A program made the position numbers and the translations under genes. A DNA stretch of 64,000 nt from Dicyema japonicum (lineage: Eukaryota > Dicyemida > Rhombozoa > Dicyemidae), in NCBI GenBank assembly GCA_011109175.1, contig RDEW01000009.1:1229652-1293651 (forward strand). The letters are read 5' to 3'. Positions 10,830 to 22,248 of this stretch are shown in pieces (the stretch's first letter is position 1; every line of letters starts with the position of its first letter). The notes under the pieces were generated by a model that did no database searches, had not been told where the DNA came from, and saw nothing but the letters and a program-made list of their open reading frames with translations.

Positions 10830-12300
10830 TTTATTTAATAACCCCGAAAAGGGAACACCAAGAAAGAAGGAGTAAACAAATCAATTAATTGATTCCTATG
10901 TTCCTTCAGAGTACCCACGGTTTTCCTGAATAGACGACGATCATTTTTTATTAGAGTTTGAAGAGAGGTGGGTATTTTCCCAAATTTTGTGTATTTGAGG
11001 CCTCCAGCCTTGAATGGAAGAAACGACTTGTTTCTTGACCACACAGACCGATGAAACCGGAGCCGTTATTTTGATTGCGGAGTGGTCAAGCATTGGGGGG
11101 AAAAGATCGGGGGTAGATTTGTTAGACGTGCAAGTTTGCCTGTTAGGGAGTTGATCTTGTATGAATTGGACATTAAAGCTCCATAAGCCAATGGAGTTTT
11201 AGAAGTTGATCACGTCTCTACCGTCAGTTTTAGAAGTTGATTGAACAAGACGACAGCGCATTCCCGTGACGGCCTGAACTTCAAGAGCGGTTTGATTATA
11301 TTTAGTTTCCTGAGACCCTTTGTCATAACGTTCTTCACATGTTGAGAAAATGTCATCAAAGGGTCGAAAGTCACTCCTAGAATAGTTGGATGAATCTGTA
11401 ATGGTAAAGAGTCTCCATAAATGTTCAAATCCAGTGTATGTTTTTCTTTTCTGTCCGTGGTGAAGATTGTATACTTTGATTTATCCCTGGATATGGAGAG
11501 ACGATTCAACTTAAACCAGGCTCCCAGGTCGTCAATATGTGACTTAAGCTCTGATTTTGCTATACTTACTTATTTGTTCCTGCAAGCGATGATTAGGTCG
11601 TCAGCATAAGTGAGAAGCATTTATTCTGGTCTTCCAGGGCAGGGTAAATCGTTGAGGAATAAGTTGAATAACGCCGGAGAGAAAGGGGATCTTTGAGGGA
11701 CGCTATTTGGTAGGAAACGGGACCTCGATCTTGCATGGCCTATAAATACACGTCCTCTTCTTCCGGAGAGAAAATTGGCTATCCATCTTTTCAAAGCCGG
11801 CTGAATGGTGGAGTCAAAAATCTTTTTCGTGAGTAATGTTCTCGGACAGAATCGAACGCCTTCTGGATGTCTAGGGAGACCACTATTGTCCTTAGATGAC
11901 GTTTTGGTTCGTTGAACTCTTCTGATATAAATTGAGAGTAAAGTCAAATGTGTCGTAGTTGATCGCTCATATTTTAAACCATGTTGAAAGTGACAGTCGG
12001 GCAAATGGGATTTAATTTTCCAAAGTACGAGTTTCTCTATTATGCGAGATAATGCGCACGTTAATGAGATTGGACGGTAGAAAGAAGGTAAGGTTTTCGG
12101 TTTTCCTGGTTTTAGGATTGGTATTATAAATGAGTTCTTTCCATTTGCATAAGATGACGTTCTTGTTAGAAGACAAAAATTAAAAATTGACGTAATCGAA
12201 TTGATTGCAACATTACCAAGGTGTTTTAGCAAAATTCCCGGATGCCGTCAGGACCACACGTATAAGATCTCTTCATCGATCTTATAGCCAGTGTGACCTC
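10830..12300 (-). pseudogene. Jockey-like LINE reverse transcriptase, 5' truncated
   Basis: The minus strand reads FIIPILKPGKPKTLPSFYRP, ISLTCALSRIIEKLV (about 12150-12020), FQHGLKYERSTTTHLTLLSI, then VPQRSPFSPALFNLFLNDLP (about 11690) and a TYADDLII-type block just before 11600. LGVTFDPLMTFSQHVKNVMTKGLRK (11365-11290, given here only as a landmark) and a short C-terminal part end near 10835. The endonuclease is missing. Frame changes occur near 11930 and 11620. It is closest to the LINE at 56775-58475. Confidence 0.8.
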
Positions 12301-13030
12301 GGCATACGTAAATAAATTGATCCACAAAGTTGGTTTAGGCATTATAGTCATAAGTTATAATTGAAGAGCCACAAAAATAATTTATGATTAAGTAAGATTT
12401 TTTAAAATTAATGTATGAAAAATATATATTAATTTAAATAAAAATAACAATTTAATATAAAATAGTCTGACCGCCTCTTTTATTCAGTAACTTATTCTTA
12501 GTCATTACTTTACAATATTTTTATAATTTAAAATATATGCGAGACGTGATTCGTGTATATCGATACTGTTATGGCACCGAAGCTTGACGGATTTGGAGGT
12601 TTCCTTTCTTCACACTGGTATCCTTCTTTAAGTCGTTTGATTGGATGATTATTGATGGTTTTGCAATGAAATCGGTTGTTTGATTGGCTGATTATAGAGA
12701 CCGCTTGAAATTGGATTTCCCATTTCTTGAAATCAATGAAGTGGGAAATAAGTCTTCGGACACATGTTTTTGTGATAGGATGTTTAGGCCTATTCATAAT
12801 GTCAATTGAAATATATTCCTAATCATATATGTCTGTAAACTCATTCAGGCGTATTCTGCGTCATCATAAGTCAGACAGTCCTTGGTATGGACAATTGTGC
12901 AATCTATGAAGAATATTTACAAAAGTTGATAAGAATTCAGAAATCTAAAGATATTATATCACTAATTCTCGCTTAATAAAGTCTTAGTTCAATATTCGAA
13001 AATGAAATTGTTCTTATTTAAATATATGTA
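12300..13030. other. AT-rich region with an unrecognised frame and a hAT-like scrap
   Basis: GAAGAGCCACAAAAATAAT at about 12363 resembles the internal edge of the hAT end at 7183. A minus-strand open frame (12797-12528, 89 codons, Lys/Arg/His rich) has no recognisable domain. I see no intron-joined gene here. Confidence 0.35.
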
Positions 13031-13265
13031 AATTAACTCATACGGTCATTGTGACTGCTTTGACACTTCTCATAATGGATCCAACGGTACCATGAATGGA
13101 AGTACAATTGAGGACGATCGAGATGCAGTCCAAGAAGACCTAAGGAATTCAAAAATAAAGATCTACAATGTTGAGGACCTAGATGCTCTCCGAAAAATCC
13201 TCAAAAGGCCACGTGGTGCAGCTCAAACGACAGAATCTCCAAGTTGTGCTCAAAATAAAGGCTGA
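13031..13265 (+). CDS. Unrecognised reading frame ending inside the 118 bp tandem array
   Basis: From just after a TAA near 13031, an open frame runs NSYGHCDCFDTSHNGSNGT, then IEDDRDAVQEDLRNSKIKIY and NVEDLDALRKILKRPRGAAQ to a TGA at about 13265. No standard domain is visible. The C-terminal half is charged and helix-like (LDALRKIL, then a basic RPR), and the very end falls in the first copy of the tandem repeat. It could be the last exon of a larger gene whose upstream exons I could not join, or the 3' end of a mobile element. There is no function call. Confidence 0.35.
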
Positions 13266-13765
13266 GTCATAGAAACTGTGGTTATACAATCAGGACCTAG
13301 ATGCTCTCCGAAAAATCCTCAAAAGGCCACGTGGTGCAGCTCAAACGACAGAATCTCCAAGTTGTGCTCAAAATAAACGCTGAGTCATAGAAACTGTGGT
13401 TATACAATCAGGACCTAGATGCTCTCCGAAAAATCCTCAAAAGGCCACGTGGTGCAGCTCAAACGACAGAATCTCCAAGTTGTGCTCAAAATAAACGCTG
13501 AGTCATAGAAACTGTGGTTATACAATCAGGACCTAGATGCTCTCCGAAAAATCCTCAAAAGGCCACGTGGTGCAGCTCAAACGACAGAATCTCCAAGTTG
13601 TGCTCAAAATAAACGCTGAGTCATAGAAACTGTGGTTATACAATCAGGACCTAGATGCTCTCCGAAAAATCCTCAAAAGGCCACGTGGTGCAGCTCAAAC
13701 GACAGAATCTCCAAGTTGTGCTCAAAATAAACGCTGAGTCATAGAAACTGTGGTTATACAATCAG
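13175..13765 (+). repeat. Tandem array, 5 copies of a 118 bp unit
   Basis: GGACCTAGATGCTCTCCG recurs at 13175, 13293, 13411, 13529 and 13647, exactly 118 bp apart, and the array ends at about 13765. Copies 2-5 appear identical; copy 1 differs by AAAGGCTGAG versus AAACGCTGAG. Since 118 is not a multiple of three, the array cannot extend an open frame. Confidence 0.97.
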
Positions 13766-13769
13766 TTAA

Positions 13770-14177
13770 ATATTAATAAAACTCAGCGTAGCATTAATAA
13801 TTATAAATCTACATAATTTTGAATGTCAGAAATGAACAAAGACCAAGTTGTTAGTTTTTCCACTTTACTTTTAAGAATAACATTTTAGAAGAAATCGAAC
13901 GCAAAGTAGAAAATTCAGTGACTTCTGAGATTGGGGGGTTCGATTTGTATTCATGTCTAGTATGTCCGATTATTCAAATGATAATTCTATGTATTTTTTG
14001 GCTTATTTTTAGAAACTGCAAAGAAAAACTGTAATATATTTATATTTCTTTAGATACGAGACTGTCGTTAAAATTATAAACAACGTCGACGATCAGCTAA
14101 ATAATGATAAATATAACCTTTGAGGGTTCTGAAACCTCACACTAACAATAATTTAGAAATTTAGGAATTAACAAATT
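13770..14177. other. AT-rich stretch without recognisable content
   Basis: Short frames only, with no repeats shared with the rest of the window that I could spot. Confidence 0.4.
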
Positions 14178-14860
14178 TCAATCAAACGTTAAATGTTGGT
14201 TTATTAATTGAGTTAATTCTTTATTAGCACACAAGTTAAGTGGTTTTAATGTGAGGGATGGTTGAAATATTGTGGGTCCTGCCTTGTAGGGCCTGGACCT
14301 TTCACTGGAGTACCTCCACAATTGTATATATGATGACAGTCCACAGGCAAAGACATAATCTTCTATTCCACAGGCTCTAATTGTTTTTAATAATGCCTCT
14401 TGATACATAATCAGTTTTTTGGTAAAAGTCAGTTTTTTATGGTAGAAGGTTAAACCTTTCTTTCCTTGGAGTTAAAAACTACACTTCGCATCTCCGAACA
14501 AGCGAAGGCAGAATGATTGCCTAAATTGAAATAAGGGTGTCTCAAAGAATCCGGAGCTTCTAGAGGCGTGGATTGGAAGACTTTCTTTTTCTCGGCCTCA
14601 ATATTCTAAAGTCTCCTTTTCGCTCAAAATGGACCCTAAGACATTCTTCACCCCTCACAATTTACAGTCTGATCTGAGAATTTCCTAAGATTTGCAATTC
14701 AAATCGCGGTCATTTAAGATCAGCCTCTTTCTCCTACAGCAGTAATCGATACATTCCACAAACTGCATTAATTTTCTTTCAGAAAGTTCATAGCTATTCG
14801 ACGTGTCTGAGATAAGGATATAATTCGCATAGATTGGTGCTTGTGAGCTCGGTTAATATG
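14178..14860 (-). pseudogene. Reverse transcriptase relic
   Basis: The minus strand reads YANYILISDTSNSYELSERK then LMQFVECIDYCCRRKRLILN near 14830-14720, the RT active-site region with YADD changed to YANY. After frame breaks, 14408-14178 gives LLKTIRACGIEDYVFACGLS, the region after the RT in Jockey/CR1-type LINEs (usually YG..VWG). It is strongly decayed. Confidence 0.5.
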
Positions 14861-16860
14861 GTTGGTGGAAGTCGTGATAATAATATTAAAAAGGGGGCTT
14901 GGGACGAAAAAGTTGGTAAGTGATCAGACTATCATACTCTCCACCAACATTTGAGTAACGTTTTTAGGAAATATGTCCCATAACAAGAGTTATTCTTCTA
15001 TGGCTATGCTTGAAGATTATATTTTGAATTTGAAGTTCTTTTTTTTTAATTTTAAGCCATAAAATGTACATTTGTGAATTGACTACATTTATGGTCTCAG
15101 TTAGTTATATTGCACTGAGAAAGTTGAGTGAAGACCAGATAATTATCTTGCATGAATCCTTATTTATTTTTTAAGCAAAGTTATTTTATTTATAATAACT
15201 TTTAATTGTAGAAAAATTAAAACCATAAAATATAAAATTAATTTATCATTTATTTTTTGTATATAATCGTCGGTAAAATGATGCTCATGGTTGCCCTTGG
15301 GTTAATTAAGTCATTAAATTGTGCTTCCACCATGTATGCGTAAGTTCTTAAAATCAATGGTGGGGTACTGTTGTGCCTCGTGGGCTTATGGTTTTTTATA
15401 CCACACCACGAACCATAAGATGACTATGATTTTTGATGGAGAAATTATATACTTCACCACACTCACGCGTCTTCCAATCGGGAGCGCATTTGATGACTTA
15501 TGAAGTCTGGTAAAATCTGGCAGCTTTTTTCCGCATCAGTAATTCTTTTACTGACAACATCATAAAAGCAGGGTTTCTCACTTCTTTGGTGCAAAATATT
15601 TTCCCGAAAGTTAGGCATTCCAAAAGAGGCCTCTCCCCCCTGCACTTGTTACAATGCACCACCTAGCCTTATTATTTTTTTTAAACTCCGAATATACCCG
15701 AAATCGATTTTATCCAACTTTCTGGGTTGGAGTTTTTTGTTGTTGAAGCCAAGCTTTGGGTATTGCCTGAGTTAAGTGGATCCATTGAAGTGACCACAAA
15801 GCAGAATCCTTTAACCAGGTAGATAGTGTGCATAAATTATAGAAAATCGTGAATGGCTATTGGGAAATCAACTGAATTGTGTTGCTACGGTTCATAGACA
15901 TACTCATAATTAATTTGGAAGCTCAACCTAGCGTTGTCATATAGAATTGCTTCACCTTGGAGGATCAAAATCATTTTAAGCCACGATTTCGGTCTTAGTC
16001 ATTATGTCCCTCTTGTCTTCTATACGACCATAAGACAAAACACCTCTTCTCTTGTCTGAGGTTAAACCGGATAGACCTGACAGATCTGAGAGCGTCCGCT
16101 TTTGGTGGTTACTTTAATGTTATGTTGTCTCTCGAGTCCCGATTGGGTGTGTAAAGATAAATTTGAATATCTGAGCATGTATTATTTTTTGTGGTAATAC
16201 AATCTCTCTTTTATGTCTAAACACTCGAAATAGTACTCGTCGCTGAGTCATTGATTTACAGGAGGCTATTTTCGATATTTTGTTTAAGCAGATTAAGTTT
16301 TCTCAAGTGAACATTCTAATGGATTTGTCATCGTTCTGACATTTACTGATTCTCTGTTTTATAAGGTTTTCTGACCAAGTGAGATCCTTACATTCCGACC
16401 ATAACGAACCTGTTTCGTGAACTGGCTAAAATCCATCAACTACCTCCCATAAAACCAAGTCAAAGGCAAACATGACCACATCTCTACAAAGGCTATCCGA
16501 AGACTGATCTGGAACGATCTGCTGGATTACCTTCCTCCATTTGTGAATGAATCGAAGACTACACTCGACAGAGAAACAAGGAGGACCCTAGCATAACTAC
16601 GTTCTTGGCACTTTTTCCTTATAGATGAGTTGGGTCCTTGACTCCCATCATCGGACCAACTATCATTGATTTTGCAAAAAGCTTTCTCCTTCCCGAAACT
16701 TCGGTGAACATCAAAGACTTGTGGAAGCGTCCAGTTGGTGTCGCCAGAGGATGGATGGCCTCTTACAGGGTAGCGAGGTCAAGGTCGATAATTTATGAGT
16801 TGAAGTGAAATTCCAAATTAAAGAATAGTCGTAACCAAGACAACAATAATAAATTGGTGT
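14861..16860. other. Gene-free region with scattered LINE scraps
   Basis: Near 14858 an ATG opens MVGGSRDNNIKKGAWDEKVG followed by a GTAAGT donor-like site, but no matching downstream exon was found. Overlapping short frames at 15321-15645 are not recognisable. A block near 15765-15800 (TTAAGTGGATCCATTGAAGTGA) resembles the dispersed motif at 25690, 35665 and 52680. Around 16370-16810 GC content rises and the sequence looks like the 3' part of a LINE (ARGWMASYRVARSR), but it is too decayed to classify. Confidence 0.35.
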
Positions 16861-16864
16861 GACC

Positions 16865-17378
16865 ATGCCTACAGCCCAGCGTCCTTTAATACTCTTGATA
16901 GGACTAGACGGATGCGGTAAAACTTCATTGATGAGAAATTTGGTACCCTCCGCTAAACCTAGCGTGGGAATATCGGAATATTATTTTAACTTCAAATCCC
17001 GTCCAGTGGAAGTAATTGAAATTTCTGGACATGGCCGGTGCAGTCATTTCTTTACGTAGATGTCGTCATTTGTGGGACAATTTTCTACAGGAATGTCAAG
17101 GAATAATTTTTGTAATAGACAGCGAACAGAAAAACCGCTATGACGTTAGCTATTGCGAGTACAAACGTATTACAGATAATGATCTCACCAAATATGTCCC
17201 CATAATATTGGGAGTTAATAGATCGACCGACGAACAACTCAGAAAAATTGAGTCTCTCTTTAGCAGTGATGAATTGGCCATAAAGCCCATTATTATGGTA
17301 ATAGATTGTCTCAATGGAAATGGAGTTGACTATGCTTTTAATTTTATTTTAAATAAATTTAACATTTATTTTTTTTAA
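16865..17378 (+). CDS. ARL6: ARL6-like (BBS3-like) small GTPase, one 22 bp intron
   Basis: ARL6 recruits the BBSome coat to membranes for ciliary trafficking. From the ATG at 16865 the protein begins MPTAQRPLILLIGLDGCGKT, with the P-loop GLDGCGKTS at residues 13-21. Removing a 22 bp GT-AG intron (17038-17059) joins EISGHGR to CRHLWDNFLQECQGIIFVID, which parallels the [20 protein letters not shown] region that separates ARL6 from other ARFs. Oddities: the N-terminal amphipathic helix is missing (about 10 residues shorter than usual), the switch I Thr is Ser (PSVG), the switch II DxSGQ is EISGH, and the G4 NKxD is replaced by NRST. It may be a divergent orthologue or a GTPase with altered nucleotide handling. 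The protein is about 163 residues and ends at the TAA at 17376. Confidence 0.8.
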
Positions 17379-18060
17379 TTTCAACAACTACCACAGACTG
17401 AGTCCTTCCCACACTGAGTCCAGGCTTCGGATATGACCTTGATGAACGGAGATAGAAAGGAGTTATGTAAGGTATCAGCTAAGATCATTAGCTTTAAGGG
17501 CATGAGGACAAATAGAGTAGAAGTGTAACGTCCTTCGCCAAATGATGACCAAGATCATCTATGGCAATCGAAAGTTTTAATTAGGACAAGCCCGGGCTGT
17601 TCAATCGAATATTCAGGACATTTTGTGTCGAACTCAGTAGAATCAAGTGATCTATGGATGTCATCATGTATGAAGGCATTAGAACATTTGAAGTTTTATG
17701 TTTTTCGGTATATGAATACGATCCTTTAGAGACAACACAGAATGGCAGACAAGTACCTTCAGTTTTCAAGACGTGGAATATTTTTCCTTTAAAAAGGGAA
17801 TACCAATAAAGGTCAAATACGAAATGTGGGATGATTTGGCGTCAGACGACAATTCCTCAAATTTTTTCAACAGCGGAAATATTGGCCTAATATACGCCCA
17901 CAATGATTCTCTCACCCCTATCATTGATGCCTATTTTTGAGTTGGTCGATATAATCAACAAATCTGCACAATCTCCCGGACAAACATTAACCGGTCTACC
18001 TATGTTACCAAACTCCAGCCAAGATTGTCTTTAACTATTATCTAAATATTATTTTATAAC
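17379..18060. other. Intergenic region, no recognised gene
   Basis: A minus-strand frame at 17769-17581 (62 codons) has no recognisable motif. The 3' part grades into the RT relic beginning near 18060. Confidence 0.4.
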
Positions 18061-18900
18061 TCCACAAAAATGAATCGGATTATATCTTCAAGATTCAATT
18101 TAGAGATCTCTAACCATGTTCCTGATTTATGTAACCGCGTTCCACAGGGCTCCCCATTATCTCCCCTATTGTTCAACGTTATGATGGATGACTTGCCACT
18201 CCCTCAGGGGGACGATGACTTATTATTAACGTAATCTGATGATATAGTCATTGCCTCGAGGGATGTGAGTATTGTGGAAGCAACGAGAATACAGGACATT
18301 ATGAATAAATTAAGTTTATGGCTTTGGGAAAATCAATTGACTGCTAGCCCAGAGAAGTCGGTGTCGACCCTATTCACGACAAACAGAAGACTAGGGAAAT
18401 TGACGTCACACTGGATGGGAAGATTATCCGTAAAACAAATACCAGAAAATCCTGGGAGTCACCTTGGACACCTTCTTAAACTTTACAAAACACGTTGAAA
18501 ATATGTTATTGACTTGAACGAGAGAAAATCAACTTCTCGAAGGCGTTCTTGAGAAACTTAAGAGACATAAAAGATGAGTGGTCTGGATGTCATATACAAA
18601 CAGTTCATCGAGGCTACAATAGGATACGCATGTAATATCTGGGGATCGAACCTTTCTGCAACGAATTTGGACAAGATATGCAACATTCAAGTAAAGGCAG
18701 CAAACCAACTAAAGAAATATTCCCGAGTGGAAATCCTGCCAAGAAACTTAGAAAACATGATAGAGGCGACTGGAACAGTGCCTCTTCCGAAGGACTCGGG
18801 TATGCGGACCCGCCATTAGGAAATGCGCAGGAACGCAGTCGGAACACCGAGAAAAGATGCGGAGACTGCTAAGGGAGGCTGGGATCACCTGAATTTGTTT
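18060..18900 (+). pseudogene. Jockey-like LINE RT relic (C-terminal half)
   Basis: In shifting frames: NRVPQGSPLSPLLFNVMMDD (about 18132), a TYADD-like block degraded to LT*SDDIVIASRD (about 18228), NKLSLWLWENQLTASPEKSV, and IYKQFIEATIGYACNIWGSN (18590-18640). The 3' end GRLGWDHLN-like text ends near 18895, matching LINE ends at 58395 and 51645. No intact frame. Confidence 0.75.
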
Positions 18901-19189
18901 ATTTTGGTTATGACGGTGGTTTTTTTCGATGGCCTCAATCAGATTTCTCATCTCTCCTCGTGCACCTTCTGGGATCCACCAAACATCTCTCCGGGCGGGT
19001 GCTTTAGGTAATAGAAATTAGAAAAGAGTGATGTATACCTTTCTCATAAGACACGTCGTAGATGTGTATTGTTGAGAGTTGCACCGCTTGTACAGGGTAG
19101 CAAATTCCTATCCAATTATCGGATAAGGTCATTAAGTGATGAAGGTATTAGTTTTTATAGTTTCCAGAGATTATTAGTAGTATAGGCTG

Positions 19190-19840
19190 TTAAGGCCTGA
19201 ATGTCCCGGATTCTTTGTTTGTTCGTCCAGAACAGATTGATTCCCCATGAAGTACAGCATAGCTGACAGATGGCTCAATGAATTGTTTGTACAACAAATT
19301 CAAAGCTGGGAAAAGAGTTTTAATGCCACCGAAAATAGTTTTGATAATCCCTAGCTTTCTTGAGCAGCTTCCAGAGACATCGTCGACGTGAGATGAAAGG
19401 GAAATGTGTGTGTCGAAGGTGATCCTTAAAAATTTCAGTTTCTTCGTGAAAGGTATTTTTGTCTGGTTGATAAATATATCAACTGTCATTTGTCCAAGTC
19501 GTCTGTCCACATCCACTGTCATTTGTCCAATAAGGACGAAAAAGATTTTCAGTAGATATATCAAGCCGGTTATAATTTAGCCAAATTTGAATCTTGTGAA
19601 AATATTCTTGTAGTCTTTCTGATGCCTTAATGAGATCTTGATCGCTAGAACAATTTCCGGGTTAGGATTTTCCTTAAGACAGAGTCGAAGGCCTTTTGTA
19701 AATCGATCTAGCAAACGACTGTTTTGAGGTTGCGAGGATTTGTGTTAAAGCCTTCAAGGATAAATTGGTTGAGGGCAGTGAGGTGAGTGACCTTCTTAAT
19801 CCATGTTGTGAATACAGTTTCCATATAGTGTTATTGTTTT
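19190..19840 (-). pseudogene. Jockey-like LINE RT relic
   Basis: The minus strand reads YSQHGLRRS then LTSLPSTNLSLKALTQILA (19830-19760, RT block 2b), SIYKRPSTLS (the block 3 region) and, after a deletion, KKLKFLRITFDTHISLSSHV and LYKQFIEPSVSYAV (19480-19260). The catalytic YADD region is deleted. GQMTVDVDRRLGQMTVD shows a small internal duplication at about 19540-19490. Confidence 0.7.
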
Positions 19841-20029
19841 TTTCCATTCTAAAATTTTTTATTTTAAACCATATAAATGTAAAAAAGGTAAGAGATTTTA
19901 TTTTATGAATAATAATATCTATCAAGTCGCTCTTTAACGAAGTAATCGGTTATTTTTCCTCCAATTTTGTAACCATTTCGGATGTTTCTCATTACTGCCA
20001 TTCGAAATTCGTAGAATTTTTTTAATGAC

Positions 20030-20778
20030 TTTGGTGTTATGCAGGGAATGTTCTGTTCCAGAGTATTCAAAGTTTCCAGAATTTGTTCTCTGTCACGTCC
20101 TCGTTTTTAACTATATCTCCATTATAGATAAAAGTGTCGCATTCAATTGTTTCTTCATCATCAGCCTCGGTTAATATTTCATTTATAGGTTCGGTCATTA
20201 TTTCATCAGTTAGGCAATCATCAATATTTAAAACATCACGAATTTTTTTCAATTTGTTTCCAACAATCTGTGACTGAAATTTCTGTTACTTCATTCCAAC
20301 TTTTTGAAACCAGCACTACAACCTGACGAAGGTTTAGTTTTGAAAGACGTTCTTTAAGATCACTTTCGATGTCCTGAAGACATAAAAATTCGATTAAAAA
20401 AGTAGAGTAATAGTTTTTGAATATATTTTATGATCCCCATATATAGGGTGTCGTATTTTTAGGCAAAAAAGAATTCGATATTGGAGCATTCAATAGTTTT
20501 CCTGCATTATCAAGTAATAATAATATTTTTCTTTGATGAGTAACCAATTTCTCATTTAGCTTGCATAACCAGCTTTTAAAAATGTTCCCAATCATCCATG
20601 CACTTTTGGAAGCTGAATATAAAACACCAAAATCTTCAATCGAAATTTTGCTCCGGTTTGGGGCTCCAGAAAAATTCCAAATTTGTAAATTAATGCTGGA
20701 AAATAGATTCCAAATGAAAACTGCCCAGAAAAGCGGGGGTGCCCCACCCGGGGTGTGCTCCGAAACGGGGTCGGACTG
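20030..20778 (-). pseudogene. Tigger/pogo-family DDE transposase relic
   Basis: The minus strand reads GAPNRSKISIEDFGVLYSAS, KSAWMIGNIFKSWLCKLNEK, RKILLLLDNAGKLLNAPISN, then FLPKNTTPYIWGS. The order AWM...F..WL, LLLDNA, FLPKNTT is diagnostic for Tigger/pogo DDE domains. The C-terminal text KLNLRQVVVLVSKSWNEVTE then SVTDCWKQI matches the AW..V...TI.NCF block. The 5' terminal repeat ends as ...GGGGTCGGACTG at 20778, followed by TA. Stop codons and the lost QPLD motif show it is dead. Confidence 0.85.
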
Positions 20779-21340
20779 TAGTTGGAATTGTATTCATGTT
20801 TATTGAATAGTTAAAAATCACTGTGCTTGCATCAATCGCAATAGGTCCAAGGTGTTTTAGTAAATACCAGTGATAGAATCAGGCCAACATGAGAGGGAAG
20901 AATTCATCCTCTTCAAACCCTCACTGACATCTGAAGTTAATCGGGTGGGTTCTATTCGGTCTTAATGAGGATAATAAGGCCCATCCATTTTCCTAATAAT
21001 TTTGTGGCTTATACTGGCGCAACATTTCATGAGCTTGGTAAGACTGTGCTGATCCGTCTGTTGTCTTTTAAAATTTCCTTTTGGGCCAAATTGTTTAATT
21101 TCTCTCCATATCGTCTGAGCGGATTTCTGAAATAAGGGAAGATCCATTAGTACCATTTGTTGGCTTCAGCTTTTCTCATCCTTTTTGATGCTTCGTTATT
21201 TAGAATCATTATATTGAATTTCGATAACTGGGATTAACAAAACAATAAACTAATTATTAAAATTCAATTTAAATAAAATAAAATTACCATTGTCAGAATT
21301 AATTAATATTCACACTGTGATCGAAAATTCCATCAATTAA
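20779..21340. other. Region between Tigger relic and IPMK
   Basis: A minus-strand frame at 21156-20962 (LPLFQKSAQTIWREIKQFGP) and an upstream piece (EASKRMRKAEANKWY) look like one decayed basic, possibly DNA-binding, protein that I do not recognise. About 150 AT-rich bases precede the IPMK ATG and could hold its promoter. Confidence 0.35.
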
Positions 21341-22248
21341 ATGGACCGATCCACCTGTAATGATGAAATGAATGTAGAAAATGTTGTTTATTCCTTATAT
21401 TTCAGAAGCAATTCAATATTTCCGAAGCCTCTTCTTTCATCAATCAGGTGGCTGGCCACACTGACGGAAAAGTCAAAGGTCCCCCATTCGATAATTTCAG
21501 ATTTTCTCAAATATGGGGACGACAAGCTCCTGAAGAGACTCAAGCCCGACAGAAGGGGAAAAGTCGAAGAGTCCTACTATAAAACCATCTCGAGTTCATC
21601 AGCGGACGAGTTCAACTCCCTATTTTACAAGTTCACCCCCACCTACTACTATACTCTCTTCAACCCTGAGTCTGCCAGCTGTATGGTTTATTTCTCACCG
21701 AGATTACCTCTGCCTCAAGGACGTCTCATCCATGTTTAAGAACCCTTCGTTGATCGACATCAAGATCGGTCATGTCACGTGGGAACCTGATTGTGTGGAC
21801 TCTTATAAAATCAACAAATTCCCTCATTCAAAGGAGATCAAGTTCAGAATCTGCGGAATGAAGGTTAGCTTAGGTTCCGGCCAGTATGAGGTCTACGGAA
21901 AAGAGTACGGAAGGAAGCTGAACCCCGATAGCACCTTGACAGGTAGCCATGCGGTATACCTTAGCCCTAAAACTGTTTTTTATTAACGGGAGTAGGTTTG
22001 TGAAGCCCATTATAAAGAAGCTAAGGGACCTACTGGATTTGTTTGAGAGGCAAAGAAACTGGCAGTACATTTCGAGCTCACTCTTGATTATATATGAGAA
22101 TTTTGAAGAGACTGAGGGACTTAATGATGAATTTGAGATTAAAATGATTGATTTTGCTCATGCATCGCCCACAAATAAATTGGACACGAATTATATTGAG
22201 GGACTCACATCGCTCATAGCATATTTAAATTCAATCAATTTTAATTAA
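21341..22248 (+). CDS. IPMK: Inositol polyphosphate multikinase-type kinase, 22 bp introns
   Basis: IPK-superfamily enzymes phosphorylate inositol phosphates (IP3 to IP4/IP5) in nucleus and cytoplasm. From ATG 21341 the protein has KRLKPDRRGKVEESYYKTIS, then, across a 22 bp intron at 21681-21702, YYLCLKDVSSMFKNPSLIDI. The family signature PSLIDIKIG (PxxxDxKxG) follows at about 21745. A second 22 bp intron (21943-21964) joins STLT to ALKLFFINGS. The SSLL motif (ISSSLLIIYE) lies at about 22070 and the metal-binding IDF motif (KMIDFAHAS) at about 22140. A 21 bp GT-AG segment at 21864-21884 stays in frame whether spliced or not. The product of about 285 residues is a compact single-domain kinase. 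I prefer IPMK over IP6K or IP3K because it lacks the long extensions, but the exact subfamily needs a tree. Confidence 0.87.

Noticed and set aside
13175-13765. CRISPR or satellite centromere
   Set aside because: Units are 118 bp with no spacers, and five copies only; better read as a local tandem duplication.
14859-14925. First exon of a gene (MVGGSRDNNIKKGAWDEK followed by GTAAGT)
   Set aside because: No downstream exon of matching phase within plausible distance, and an RT relic occupies the opposite strand.
20561-20806. Plus-strand 81-codon frame
   Set aside because: Antisense to the Tigger DDE domain.
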